From Coptis chinensis (taxonomy: Eukaryota > Streptophyta > Magnoliopsida > Ranunculales > Ranunculaceae), in the NCBI GenBank assembly GCA_015680905.1, contig CM027382.1:10265501-10329500 (forward strand): a DNA stretch of 64,000 bases, in the 5' to 3' direction. Below the pieces are notes generated by a model. The model did no database searches. It saw only the letters and a list, made by a program, of their open reading frames with translations, and was not told the DNA's origin. Below, in pieces: positions 10,268 through 22,100 of the stretch (position 1 is its first letter; each line of letters opens with the position of its first letter). The position numbers and the translations under genes are program-made.

Positions 10268-10684
10268 TTAGAAATCTGCGAGGCTGTTGACACTTTCTTT
10301 GTGGTATGCAGGTCGTTCCAGGACGTCAATGTAGACTGTCGTTGGACATGCTTCTTGTGTTTTGGAGGCTAGGAAAGCCAGGCTGTCTGCATGATTGTTG
10401 TCCTCTCGAGGAATATATTCCAAAGAGAATGTTTTGAACGAGCTGATGATGTCAGTAACGACATGAGCGTACTTTGCCAGGTTTGCTCCATTCGTGACAT
10501 ATTCTTTGGTGATCTGCTTGACGATTAGCTGGGAGTCGCTGTAAGTTTTAATCTTTAGGACTTGTAGTTGTTGCGCCATATGGAGACCTGTGATCAATGC
10601 TTCGTATTCCGCTTCGTTGTTGGACGTTGCAAAATCGATCTTGATTGATTTCTGTAGCTGGGATCCTTCTGGTGAAGTTAACAC
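10268..10684 (-). pseudogene. Second (archaeal-like) RNase H domain of Tat element
   Basis: The frame reads IKIDFATSNNEAEYEALITG with the catalytic Glu of NEAEYEAL, then TYSDSQLIVKQITKEY with the catalytic Asp of SDSQL, and ends with REDNNHADSLAFLAS carrying the HAD motif. This additional RNase H, placed between the standard RNase H and integrase, is characteristic of the Tat lineage. Its N-terminal beta-hairpin (the DGACN-type segment) lies partly in the adjacent sequence at 10685-10750. Confidence 0.85.
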
Positions 10685-10755
10685 AGCCCCCAGTCCACTA
10701 CCATTGTTATTGCATGCTCCATCTATGTGGAGGTGCCATGTGTTTGGGTAGGCGG

Positions 10756-11067
10756 CTAATGGAGTGAAGTGATCGGTTCAGGTTCCCAGTTGATGTCTTT
10801 GACGGGGAAATCTGCCAAGAAATCGTCAACAACTTGACCTTTGTGAGACGTTCTGGGAACAAACTCGATGTTATGTTTTCCGAGTTCTTCAGCCCACTTG
10901 GCCATATGGGATGTTTTGTTGTTGGAACTCAATACCTGCCTGATAGGTACATTAGTGATGACCTTGATGCTGTGAGATTGGAAATATGGTTGGAACTTCC
11001 GAGATGAGTAGAGTAAAGAAAGCATTGTTTTCTCCATCGAAGAGTAGTGATTTTCTGAATCTGCCAA
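10756..11067 (-). pseudogene. Standard Ty3/gypsy RNase H domain
   Basis: The frame includes ADSENHYSSMEKTMLSLLYS, the RNase H connection and motif equivalent to RYxxxEKxxLAL, followed by FQSHSIKVITNVPIRQVLS and a terminal FVPRTSHKGQVVDDFLADFP. It removes genomic RNA during reverse transcription. It is separated from the RT frame (11219 onward) by a frame change around 11070-11218. Confidence 0.75.
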
Positions 11068-11218
11068 CGTCTTGCTAGTGAAGTAGACCGGCTTTTCGAC
11101 TCCATCATGTTCGCGATAAAGAACTGAGCTGATTACGAAGTCGGTAGTTCCAAGGTACAGCCCCAGTGTTTCTCCTTCTTCTGGTTTGGACAGGACGGTG
11201 GAGTTAATAAATAAGCTT

Positions 11219-12046
11219 TTAGGTCATTGAGGCTTTCTGACACTCATCTGTCCATGTGAATGTTGCGCCCTTTTTTAGTATTTGCAAGAATGGTCTGCAC
11301 TTGTCAGATGCTCTTGATATGAACTTGTTGAGGGCTGAAACCATGCCAGATAATTTGTGGATATGTTGCTTTGTAGTTGGTTCTGGTATTTCAAGGAGTG
11401 CTCGTATCTGTTCTGGGTTTGCTTCAATTCGCCTTTGTGAAACAAGGTAACCTAAGAATTTCCCTGAGGCTACTCCGAATACGCACTTGGCTGGGTTGAG
11501 CTTCATCTTGTTTTGGCAAAGTCGTTTAAAGGCTTCTTGCAGATGGGAGATGTGATCGACCGCCTTTTCACTTTTGACCACCATGTCGTCAATGTAGACA
11601 TCCATAGTGTTTCCTAGCAAGTCTTGCTTGGTTATGAAGGACGTCTTTTCCTGGTCTTTTTCTGCAAGTGGTATTTGGTTGTATCTACTGTATGTGTCCA
11701 TAAATGACAAGAGCTCATGGCCGTATGTTTGATTTACAAATATGTCGATCCTTGGTACGGGGAAACTATCCTTTGGGCAGTGCTTGTTGACGTTGGTGAA
11801 GTCTATGCAAAATCGAACTTGACCATTCTTCTTTGGAACGACTACAATGTTGGCCAGCCAGGTCGGGTACTCGACTTCTCTGATGAATCCAACATTTTTT
11901 AGCTTCTTTATCTCTTCGTTGATGGCTTTTTGAAATTTGAGTGCTAGTTTCCTAGGTCGTTGTTTGATAGGCTTGACTTTGGATTTACATTTAACTTGTG
12001 GCAAGCGACCTGAGGGTCGATTTCTGGCATATTGATGTACAAACAA
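11219..12046 (-). pseudogene. Ty3/gypsy reverse transcriptase with internal deletion
   Basis: A 275-residue frame contains IREVEYPTWLANIVVVPKKN, RFCIDFTNVNKHCPKDSFP, LLSFMDTYSRYNQIPL, then the catalytic VYIDDMVVKS and KCVFGVASGKFLGYLVS. Between SFITKQ and DLLGNTMDVYIDDM about 30 residues normally present (the segment with the FGL and ATYQR motifs) are absent, without breaking the frame. The polymerase fold should therefore be lost although the YIDD active site remains. The upstream frame 11944-12348 holds the linker from protease to RT. Confidence 0.85.
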
Positions 12047-12405
12047 GCAAAAACATCTTTATTGAGAGATAGAAATTTGACAAGTTGCTCCTTGAGCTTG
12101 GGGTATAAGTCAGCCCCTACATAAACAAATTTTGGGTCATTAGTTGTGCCCAAATTGACTTTTTCTCTTGGTTCTATTTGAGCTTGTTTCACCTTTAGCT
12201 TGTCTGTTGTAGTTGTTAGAGGGTTGGATGTTTGAGGATATTGATTCTTTGGGACGTCTTTATCTTTGATGACCTGAGGCTTGTGTGAGGTTGTTGTGCT
12301 GACCTGATTGCATATGTGAGCTTTGAGTTGGTTGCTTCTGAGCTCCATGATGCCTTGGGGTCCGGGAAATCGCAGGGTTGATGGAATTGCTTGAATCTTG
12401 TGGAT

Positions 12406-12760
12406 CTATCTACGTCCTATGATGGCAGTGTAGGACGACTTGAAATCGATTACACTAAAATGTGTTGAAGTTTTAATCGTGTCCTCCTTTTCGTCGATGG
12501 AGACTGGTAAGATAATGTCTCCGATGGCATCTGTGCGATTTCCGTTGAACCCATAGAGCGGTGCATTTAACTCTATCATCACCGAATCTGGCAGGTACAT
12601 GTCCTTGTAAGTTTGATAGAAAAGTATGTTGCCTGCACACCTTGTTTAGGTCGATGAGGACTCTTTTGGTATCCGGTAGTTAATTTTTACGTGCACTACC
12701 AGGGCATCATTGTGAGGTAGGCACACCTTGTTTAGGTCCTCTTATGTGAATGAAATTGTT
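12406..12760 (-). pseudogene. Retroviral-type aspartic protease region
   Basis: The frame at 12406-12600 gives LYGFNGNRTDAIGDIILPV and FSVIDFKSSYTAIIGRR, the C-terminal half of the gypsy protease (GF-x-G, G-x-I-x-LP, YxAIIGR). Upstream, CAGNILFYQTYKDMYLPDSV continues it, and VLID appears where the catalytic DTG/DSG should be, but the expected D-T/S-G is not visible and the frame shifts there. The protease is therefore broken at its active site. Confidence 0.65.
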
Positions 12761-12896
12761 GTTGTTGTCTTAGGGTCGGTGAGATTGATCATCTCGGCTT
12801 TGTGTGAGAGGTGGTAGATTTCTTAAATTGCTCCTACTCTTCTGCGCTTCTCCCGACTTGAGGTTTCGTCGTTTGAGGTGTCTGTAATCATGTTGA

Positions 12897-14260
12897 TTAT
12901 TTTCTCCTCATCGTCGTCGGAGGAGTGTTGTCTCCTGTTGTACCTCGACCGACCTGGAGATTTAGATCGTCGGGGTGATTGCTCCTGTTGTTATTTTTGT
13001 TGTTGGTAGGTCGTTCGTTGCTGCGGCTTCTACTTCTATAGCGCTTGGCATCTAGCTTGTGCCTTAGGTCGCTCTCTAGCAGGAACTCTTTTAATTTGCC
13101 CTCCTCGACTAGGTCTTGGAGGTAGTGCTTGAGGCTCCAACATTCATTAGTGTCATGGTGGTGGAGCTTGTGAAAATGGCAGTATGGACGTTCTGGGATT
13201 GCGATCACCTTATTGATGTTGGGCTTAAAATATGGTGTTGTATATATCTTCTTTAGGATTTGGGATGGCGTCCTGGAGAAGCTGGAGAATTCCTTCTTTG
13301 TGTATGAAGGCTTGGTGGAGCTGGATCTCTTGTTGTTGTTGTTGTTGTTGTTGCCTAAGTATTGATTGATCTCTTTGGATCCTCGCTCATTGCTTACTGC
13401 GAGGACTTATTTTCCTTTGTGTTAGGCCAACCATTCTTCGTACTTAATGTACTTGTCAACTTTGTGGTACAGGTCATCTAGGGTCTCTGGCTTGTTGTGT
13501 AGGAGGGACCCTGCTAGGTCAGAGTCGTCTAATAGGGCATTTGTGAACGCAGAAGTTGCAAAGTTGTCGGTGAGTCCTTCTTCTAGCGAGGGAGGTCCTC
13601 CTTCTTGAAGCGTCCTATGAACACATGTATGGTCTTATGTTCGCCATAATTACTTGTTTGAACCATGGAAGAAGAGTGAGTCTAGGTCGGCTTGCTTCTT
13701 TTCATTTGTGGACAAATTCTGTTGCGAATGTTTCTGCCAGCTTGTCGAAGTTGTTGATGGTGTCGGGAGGGAGTTTGTAGAACTAGTCTATTGCTCCGTC
13801 CTTCAAGCTGGCTCGAAAGAGTTTGCACTTTAGGTAGTCATACTTTGAGGCGCTATAGAGTGTAAGGATTTGGTTGAAACGAGCTACGTGCTGGCCTGGG
13901 CATGAGCTACCGTCATATAATGGGAACCTTGGTTGAATGAACTCTGCTGGAGGCTGCTTTTCCCTGATTTCAGTTGTGAATAGTGACGCTTTGTACATCT
14001 GAAGGATCTTCTGAGCGAGCTAAAGTTCGCTAGCTTTGTCACTCGACTTTTCCAATCTTTGCTCGAAGTCCTTTAGTCTTTTGTTTGTGGTGGTGGTGAA
14101 GGCTGTGACGGCGTTGTTCTCCACTGCGTCTGGAGTGCCATTGTTGTTGTTGGAGGTGGCATGCTCTCACATTGTTTGGTTCTCTTGTTGTAAGGTTATG
14201 AAGGCTTCTTGTAAATACATCTTCATCGATCATTGACAACTTGTAGTATGGTATCCATTG
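12897..14260 (-). pseudogene. gag region of the Tat element
   Basis: Several frames together give gag. Near 14220-14255 is MKMYLQEAFITLQQEN. At 13783-13998 is PPAEFIQPRFPLYDGSSCPG followed by QHVARFNQILTLYSASKYDY, the typical plant gypsy gag core. At 12897-13208 is YCHFHKLHHHDTNECWSLKH followed by YLQDLVEEGKLKEFL, the conserved gag C-terminus with a C-x2-H-x9-C-like finger, and a basic Ser/Arg-Asn tail. A GTT/AAC triplet run at 13331-13352 encodes an Asn tract on the minus strand. Multiple frameshifts and stops make it inactive. Confidence 0.8.
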
Positions 14261-14289
14261 TGGTTTTTCCTTGGTTTTCGACCCGGTTT

Positions 14290-14745
14290 AGTGGGCTTGA
14301 GAAATATAGTGGTGTTCTTTTCTTAAGGAAAACCGAGACAAAACCCAAATGTAGATGTTGGTATTAATTAGACAACGATCTGATGATTTGGGTAATAGGG
14401 AATGGTTGCACTCTTCTTGGGATAAGAGTTGCCTATGTATTAAGTTTCTCGGGCTAAACTTGAATCAAGCCTTACGTAGTTCATCTCTCTTATTTATAGA
14501 TGTGTGCTTGGACCGTTATGAATTGTAGATCCACCTTGTGTGCTATCTTGATGATTTGCCATTAATCTGTTGTTACAAAGTTAATGCTTCCTTGCGTTGA
14601 TTGAGCTCCAAGATTGTGCTAGTTGATATCTTCCATAAATGGATGTAACTGATGCTTTGGATGACTTGGGTGTTGGGTCGTTGGGTACGGTCTGATGGTG
14701 TTGGACGACATGTTATGTGGACACATGTACTATAGTGTGGAACGG
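14290..14745 (-). promoter_or_regulatory. Putative 5' LTR with TATA box
   Basis: This lies upstream of gag on the minus strand. A TATA box (minus-strand CTATAAATAAG, about 14491-14499) sits in otherwise non-coding sequence. A possible LTR start on the minus strand is TGTAAATACCC near 14755. No second LTR copy is in the window, because the element's other end is truncated, so exact borders and the primer-binding site cannot be fixed. Confidence 0.5.
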
Positions 14746-15600
14746 AGGGTATTTACAATGAGTTAGAGAAATATTTGGATTATGATCTTCTTCATGTTTA
14801 CAATTATGAGTTATTTAATGTATTGGATTATGGAAAGACTTATGTCAGAACTTCAAAAAAATTCGGCAATTGCATGTGATCTAATGTGTGTTCATGTGTC
14901 TATAGTTCCTTCCGAGTCCATCTATTTTTAAAGCATATGAAATAATTATGTTCGAATATAGGTGATAATTACTTCTAAATTCATTAGGGTCTTAACCATT
15001 AGGGCAGTAACATTTTGATCCCTGGCAATAAGCGGATCCTTTATTTATAAAAACAAACACAACAAAAAAAACAAAACAAATACAAAAAAGTCAATCAATT
15101 AATGTTTCTACCGATTACATAATCCAAAGTTAAAAGATCGAATACTCAACTCAATCAAAAACTTACAAATTTTATCGAAGTCGTTTCTATCGATATTCAA
15201 GGAATCAATCCACCGCATCCCTCGTGTCGATTTTCTCCCTAGTTAGTCACAACAGACATCCACCAGTGTGAGGTTTTTTCATACTGACAATTCAACAAAG
15301 TCCCCAGAAGGTCACTCATCCTAAGACTACTCCCACTATAACACACTTCATTACAGAGTTCATTCCCACATAATCCATAACAAAATTATCTAAAAAACGT
15401 ATCGACGTTGGGATTTAGTGAATCAATTACTTATACCCCATATCTCAAATAACTTATTGGATGATGATGCGAAAACCAAATATGTGTAGGCAAAAAAAGA
15501 TTCAGTACTTATTGCAATGAGAAGAAATGCCTCATGGGCTAATAGGTCTCTCTAGGCGTTAGGCCCAACCGACTCGCCTATGCCTAAGTCGATTAAAAAA
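14746..15600. other. Gene-free AT-rich region
   Basis: I see no coding frame, RNA gene or clear terminal repeats. Confidence 0.6.
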
Positions 15601-15624
15601 TTGGTAAACCGATTAGGATGGGTC

Positions 15625-16643
15625 TAGGGGTGTTCATTCGGCTCGGGTGGGATTACCCGTATTCAAAATTTTGGTTTCTAGTTGGGTTTGGGTTACCCGG
15701 TAACCAAACCGAAAATTTCGGGCTAGTCTCAGGTTCGGGTAAAAATAGGAGAAAACTTACCGAAGCCTACCCTCTATACGATTGTGTCGGGTTTAATTTT
15801 GGGTAACCAATTCAAAACCCGAATTTTCAAATACAACCAGATCAGAGGGGAGGAACAAGAAGTGGAATTATACAACAAACATATGGCTCTTTGAACTAAC
15901 TGCAAAAAGTAAAAAATAAATAAAAACCCAAACAGTTGGGTGTGATCAAGTGATCAAATTGATAAGAAAAGTTGAGGGTTTTCTCACCCTCTAATTTGAT
16001 CCGGTTTTTGTTCGAGAGCTTCAGGAAGGAAATAATAGGAGAACAAAAGGGGGTGATTAGGTGGTGTTGGATTTATGGAATGGGTGTGTGGTGGTTTATA
16101 TGGTGTGCCCTTTGGTGCTGACTTAGCTTGAGAGGATGAATGGATTTGAGGTACTGTTGTTGTTGTTATGGGGGTAGGCAAACAGAATGGATTTGAGTGT
16201 TTGATCAAGTTATCTAGTAGTAGGTAGTTAATGAGCACACGGTGCTAAAGTAACTAAACTATGAAGAACTTGGTGGGTGCTTTTGAAATACTTCTCCGGT
16301 TCTCCCCTTCAATTTCTCTGAAGTCAACATGATTTATAGAAAAAAAACAAAAAGAAATCAACAAAGTAACACTCCACCTCCAACAACAATTCACCTTCAA
16401 AGATACACATTAGTACAACCTTTCAAATAATGATCCGAGGCTCCATGTAGCATGATACCCATATCTTTCTTGATGTTTCTTGAAGTCCTTCTAAATCGGG
16501 TTTTGGGGTTGGGTTCAGGTACCAAATCCCCACCGAACCCTACCTTGTTATGTGTCGGTGGGTTTGGGTTCGGGTTTTATTTTATCCTCTCCGGGGTATT
16601 TTATTGTTAGGTTTTGGGTTTCATGTCCAACTGAACACCACTA
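15625..16643. mobile_element. Small non-autonomous TIR element, hAT-like ends
   Basis: The left end reads TAGGGGTGTTCATTCGG; the right end, on the other strand, reads TAGTGGTGTTCAGTTGG. GGGGTGTTCA termini with an interior rich in GGGTTCGGGTT-type runs are common among plant non-autonomous hAT-like repeats. No coding content is seen. Target duplication is unclear, since both flanks are TAGGCG-rich. Confidence 0.5.
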
Positions 16644-17060
16644 GGCAGGAATAGGCGATTAGGCGGGTTAAGCAGACTAATCAGCCTTTAGGCAGTTTAG
16701 TCACGCTTATTATTTTATTTTTGAATGATTAAATGTTGAAAATAAAAGACCTATGAAGTCTTAAGATTTGAATGAGTTTAAAAGACTAAAGCCCAATGTA
16801 AATTATATGCATAAAGAGAATATTTTTATAGGGTCCTATTATTGACAGACCCTAAATTGTGTTGGGCAGACCCCAACCCAATGTGGAGTCTGTACTTACG
16901 TTAGGCACAACATAGAGTTTATACACCCCCACCATACCAGAAAAAAAACCGATAAACGGTTACATACAATTTTCCACCCTTCGTCTCTTTCATCCACCCT
17001 TTGTCTTGATCCCTTACTATTTTATGAAAACCCTTACCATTTTCTGCAAACCCTTACGTC

Positions 17061-17333
17061 GTGAACAAGATGGGTCTTGATCCATTACTATTTTCTGAAA
17101 ATCCAATGCCTTTAAAGTACATTTTGGAGAAGAGGACTATTTCGAGGTTATCAGTCATCCAATTTTTAGTCTCCAATGGTCTTGTTCAGGAAGATTACAA
17201 AGTGTCTACATTGTTATTGATGTCTGATAAGAACTTCTTGAGGAGGTATGTGACCAAGTTTGAAGATAAAGTTTCTGAAATTTGGAGTGTTTATGTACCA
17301 ATAGAAGACAAATGGTTTATGACCTTGTTGTAG
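17061..17333 (+). pseudogene. Captured mTERF-family C-terminal fragment
   Basis: The frame gives PMPLKYILEKRTISRLSVIQ, FLVSNGLVQEDYKVSTLLLM then SDKNFLRRYVTKFED. This matches the end of plant mTERF proteins (LEKRIIPR-x-SV-x-x-LxSKGL, then a Lys-x-FL-x-x-(F/Y)V-x-K(Y/F) block). Intact mTERFs have many ~30-residue helical repeats and act on organelle transcripts; only about 80 residues are present, without a plausible start or targeting peptide. It lies in a TIR-bounded element beside an unrelated SDR fragment, so capture is the likely origin. Confidence 0.7.
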
Positions 17334-17721
17334 CGTGAGATGACCTTGCACTAAAATGTTAATCTAGCAATATTTATGACATGTTTGTGTAGGTGTCCTC
17401 TCGTTTTAAGTGACGGATAAGTTCTCATAGATCACGCTATTGTACTTGAGAATAAAGATAATTTGGCTAACAGATGCAACAACTAAATCACTATCTTGGA
17501 GAATTTTTTAGTGGTAAGTTTGTTGCTGCTTGTATACATCGTCGATATCAAAACTGGTAGTTGGGGTTTAGGTCCTCCAATGAAAGAATGTAGAGAATCA
17601 CATTTTGTTGTAGACTTTTAGTTATTGGAAGAAAGGTTTATGTCCTTGGGACCATTTCACGATGACCTGTGTATGACCGCTTATTTTGTGGAAATTTGTA
17701 TCTTCATATGTAGTTGTATCA

Positions 17722-17860
17722 CCAGTATTGAGTGGATCACCACTGAAGAGACTATACAAATCAGCCAATTTGAAAGTAACAAATTGGAATGCAGAGGATG
17801 TGGCTGAAGTAGCATTTTACTTGGGTAGTGATGTGTCTCGGTACGTAAGTGAGCTAAACC
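17722..17860 (+). pseudogene. Captured short-chain dehydrogenase/reductase fragment
   Basis: The frame gives SPVLSGSPLKRLYKSANLKV followed by WNAEDVAEVAFYLGSDVSRY VS. This corresponds to the C-terminal part of classical plant SDRs, where AEDVAEAALYLASDESKYVSG is conserved near the end. The Rossmann GxxxGxG and YxxxK catalytic parts are absent. The frame ends in stop codons soon after. Confidence 0.62.
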
Positions 17861-18224
17861 TTATTTTTTATTGTGGTAACAACCTCATGCACTCCTGTTT
17901 TTAGCGAAGTGGGTGTATGATGATGGGGAAATGGCTAAGGGCAATAGAATGTTGTAATAGGTCACCTTGATTTAATTGAAAGAGTGCCCAACATAAAACA
18001 TGATTTTTAGGTCAATGACAAATTTGTAATAATAAATTTTTTTTGGGGTCTGCTCAACACAAAATGGAAGGTGCCTATAGCAAGTATCTTTTTATATGAA
18101 GTCGATCTTTGGTCTCCTTATTAAACTTCGAGCAGATCACTCATCATCTTCTTCTTATCTTCTTCAACTACCTTTTTGTAATAAGTACTCTTGTAGTATA
18201 TATTAGGGAAAAAAACCGTAGCGC

Positions 18225-18960
18225 CTAGCAAGGCCGGCTCAAGGCAAAGTGAGGCCTTAAGTGAAAAACAAAAGTTGTGGCCTTAAATAGAGAAAAATAA
18301 CATATTTTATTATATAAAAATTTGAATTGCCAAATAACTAGTTCCAACTTTCAAATAATGGTTATATATAGATGAAAATAAAACACGAAATCTACCATGT
18401 AAGATTAGACAAAAAACTATTTTACTTGTTTGAAAATGATCATGAACTCAAAATATGGAGAGTGAAAGTGAATGATAGTACAAAGAGATGAATGGTTATA
18501 GAAAGAGAGGAGAGAAGTGAAAAAGAGCTATGGTAAATGAAGATTGGTGAAGAATTGAATGTGGACTCTTTGGTTTGTTCTCATTTATTTTTATTTTATT
18601 TTTTTATTTTTTTATTTTTTTTGGAGAAAATTTTTTTATTAACCAAGGACACACTCACAACATACACTAAGCCAATGATTTACTTTTGGTCATTAGATTA
18701 TTGATAAACTTCGAGATTAGTATTTGATAGAAGACCACTAGATTGTGTAATTAGTTAGTTTCCATAAATGACATTTATATATTTTGTTATTACTTGATTG
18801 AACACTTTGGAAAGAGAAATTAGTGGCCAAACTAAGGCTAATTTAAAAACTTTGAGGCTTCTCTAATGTGTGGGCCTAACTCGCCTTATGGACGAGCTGG
18901 AACTGGCGCTAGCCGGTTTAGGCACTGGGCGCTCTCCCTAGCGTTTTATAGATCGTCGAC
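18225..18960. other. Probable degenerate non-autonomous transposon
   Basis: The ends carry loosely inverted GCGCCTAG/CTAGCG and GGCCGGCTC-type sequences (18228-18245 and 18900-18945) around a T-rich interior. No coding frame. Boundaries are approximate and the assignment is tentative. Confidence 0.35.
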
Positions 18961-19199
18961 GGGCCTAAAACAAAGCCCAATACTTTGATCAAAGCCTTTC
19001 CGTTGAAAGCCCAATAGATATATACCCCTCTATCCCCCTCTCTCTTTCCATTTTAATCACAATCCTAGAAAGAAGAAAGACCAAAAACTCTCACGTTCTC
19101 ATCTCCCCAAATAACCCTAACACAAAAAAAAAAAAAAAACTAATCAATCACACGTTTTAAATAAAACGAGTTTAATTAAATTATGATATTGAGTTAATT
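18961..19199 (+). promoter_or_regulatory. ATXR7 promoter and 5' leader
   Basis: Two AGCCCA elements (18974-18979 and 19008-19013), the complement of the plant site II motif TGGGCT, plus GGGCCTA at 18961 lie just upstream of a TATATA at 19019-19024. A pyrimidine-rich stretch (19025-19050) follows, as at many plant transcription starts. This gives a leader of roughly 120-150 bases. Site II elements are typical of genes active in dividing cells. Confidence 0.55.
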
Positions 19200-22100
19200 A
19201 TGGTGGCATCAGTTAACGTTGTTGAGTCAGGGGGAGTTGTTGATCGGTCTCTTTACGAGTACGCTTCTTTTCTTCCTAGAAAAAAACACAAAAAGAATCT
19301 CACCTCACAAATACAACAACATCGTGATTCCGATTCTATTCTTGTTTCTGTTGGTGATGTCGTTTCTTCTTCTTCTTCTGGGTATTTATTTCTCTTCAAT
19401 TCTGTTGATCTAGTGATGTAATTTGGTGTAAAGTTTGTTTATTTTTTTAAATTAGTGAATGGTATTGGTTTAAGTTGCATTAATGTAATTGTAATTAATG
19501 CGAAGAATAGTAGATGTACTTTGAGACCACAATTTAAATGGATTTGACCTGAAGTAAGAGATTTCTGAACCCCGATACAAAACCCTGTACAGTTTTAGGT
19601 CGATAGAATGTTTCTTTTAGCTGTTTATCGTATCACATGCACAGAACGTGATCCACATTGTAACTTATATTTATACTGATAGATAGAATGTAAAGGTATG
19701 GAAGTTGTTAGTTTGTTTTTCGTATTGGTTTAATTTTGCCAATGTATTTTATATTATAGGAAAAGTTTTAAACTCTGTTATACAAATGTATTATTTCATG
19801 TACAGGTGTTCAGAAGATGATCGAAATAGTCGCTTTTCTGTTTGTGATCCTAGCAGAACTGTAGGATCACATGTATCAGTGGAGGCAAGCAGCAGTATGG
19901 CAAATTGTACAGGTGGTGCCCCTCTGTCGAGTAGTTCTGGGGGGGTTAAGTCTGAAGTCCAGAATGGATATACTCAACCCCCCATGCAGCCTGTTTCTGT
20001 GAGTGGGTGGATGTATATTAATGAATGTGGCCAGATGTGTGGTCCATATATCCAAGAACAGTTGTATGAAGGTTTGTCTACTGGATTCTTACCTGAGGAT
20101 CTTCCTGTTTATCCAGTTGTAAACGGAGGTTTGATAAACCCTGTGCACCTGAAGTTTTTTAAGCAGTTTCCCGAACATGTTGCTACGGGTTTTGCTTATT
20201 GGAATACAAATTTGAAAACAACATTGACCGGGGAGCACACAATTAATAGTGGTTCTTGTAGTAGTAATGTGACATCCAATGAACAAGTGAAATCAATTGA
20301 TTGCAGTGCTGCACCCGTTGCTCATAATGTTTCACAGCAGACGCCTTCATCATGTGATAATTACACTAGCTATGGCTATCAACCACCAATTCAGGATGCA
20401 GAAGCAACAAATATAGCATCATCAAGTGCACCTGTTGTTACTAGTGTGTCACAGGTGACACCATCAGCTTATCTTAGTTCCAATACCTTTGGACATGAAC
20501 CACAAATCTTGGACAAAGAAGAAACTAATGTGGCATCGCCAAATGCCCCAATGGTATACATTATAATTGTTTTCCAGGTTTTAGAAAAGTTTTATTTGTT
20601 TCATTAAGGTTTTCTGGTTTGTGCTCTCTTTTCTTAAAGCTTTTCTTGCATTTAAGTTAAATCTGTCCAACTTCTTATCCTTTTATTGCTTAATTCTTGA
20701 AGTCAAGTGAAGAGTCGTGTTGGGTGTTTGACGATGAAGAGGGAAAAAGACGTGGACCACATTCTCTTGCAGAACTATATTCTTGGCATCACTATGGATA
20801 TCTTCGAGATTCGTTAACGGTGAGCTACAGTAGAGTGTATTCTTCTCTCTTTCTATGAGTTTGTATATCTTAGTTCTGTAGCAGTATGATGTGCCTAGTA
20901 GAATTCTTCTCTTCCTTCTGTTCTGCAATTTTTTGAATTGTACGTAACCGTTTGAATTGAATTTATAGGTTTATCACATGGATAGCAAGTTTGAACCTTT
21001 CACCCTTATATCTATGGTAAATGCCTGGCGAACAAATAGGGCTGAGATAGTAACTCCACCTGATCTAAAAGTTAATGAGAACAGCTCATCAGCCAGCTTT
21101 ATGACCGCAATATCAGAAGAAGTTTCCAATCAACTGCACTTGGGAATTATGAGAGCAGCTCGTCGTTTGGTCCTAGATGAGATAATTAGTAGCATAATAT
21201 CTGATTTTGCGGCTGCTAAGAAGGCTGAGAGGCATGTCAAACCTGATACCACAAAACAGGTTGCCAAATTTGATGACTTGGCTGAAAAAAGGTAATGTTG
21301 AAGTCAATGTTGTGCTGCCGGTGTAACATATTAGCTTGTGTATTAGGGGAAATAGCCATATCCTTTCTTTTTATTTGAAATCGATGATGACCTTTTCCCT
21401 TTTTTAACTGTAACAGGCTAGTGATGTCGGGGAAAAGAAGAACTATGTTGTTAGGAGGGATGGGATCGCTACCTCCCCTTTATCTGATCTATTATTACCA
21501 AATAAAGTATCTAGGGGATCTTGTGAAAGCCCAAACAAAAGCTCAAAATCTCTTGCCTTAACCAAGAGAGCTCTCAAGACCAAAACATTGGCTGAGAAAA
21601 GGGTAATGTTTAATTAATATAGTCGTATAATTTCTATCAAGAAGGAATACTTGTTTGTATTTTATGTAAGTGAAATAATTGTTTTATTTTATTTTTTCTT
21701 CTTTTTAACAGACTGAGATTGTTTGGGAGAAGAAGAAATATGTTAGGTCGAGTGATGTGGTCACCACTTCTCCCCTATGTGATCACTTAATGCCTGTTAT
21801 AACTCCAGTGCAATATCCTGAAAGTTCAAAATCTGTTGGTAGCTATGAAAACTATTCGGAGGCATTAGCAACAACCCGCAAAGTGTTTTTTGATTCATGT
21901 ATGCAACTAATGTGGAATGCTGTTTTTTATGATCCTGTATTGGAACAGTCCTCAGCTTGGCGTAAGAGAAAACGCTGGTCAGATTCTCCTACCTTGCAGA
22001 ATACTTTAGCTATTGCTGAAGATGATATGCCAGTTGTGGATTCTAGGGATATGATTGAGAAGGTTAGATTGAATATGCCTGCTGTTTTTTTTTTTGATTT

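Larger units (their letters stand above)
150..14745 (-). mobile_element. Decayed Ty3/gypsy retrotransposon, Tat lineage
   Basis: On the minus strand, from high to low coordinates, the order is LTR-like region, gag, protease, reverse transcriptase, RNase H, a second RNase H, then integrase with its C-terminal domain. Protease-RT-RH-INT is the Ty3/gypsy order. The extra RNase H between the first RNase H and integrase is the hallmark of the Tat (Ogre/Retand/Grande-like) lineage. A plus-strand ORF follows pol (150-1551 and 7620-8242), matching the extra antisense ORFs known in this lineage. All domains carry frameshifts or stops. The 3' LTR is missing, because the element ends abruptly against helicase sequence near 150. 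A Mutator-like element (about 1613-7616) is nested in it. Confidence 0.8.
16831..18075. mobile_element. Gene-capturing TIR element (mTERF and SDR fragments)
   Basis: Inverted end segments share AAATTGTGTTGGGCAGACCC on the left (about 16853-16873) against ATTTTGTGTTGAGCAGACCC in inverted orientation on the right (about 18047-18068). Outer ends are GGGTCCT and, inverted, GGCACCT, and both borders adjoin TATA. Two unrelated host-gene fragments sit inside, as in Pack-type elements. Superfamily is undetermined because the TIRs are short and the target duplication is ambiguous. Confidence 0.55.
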
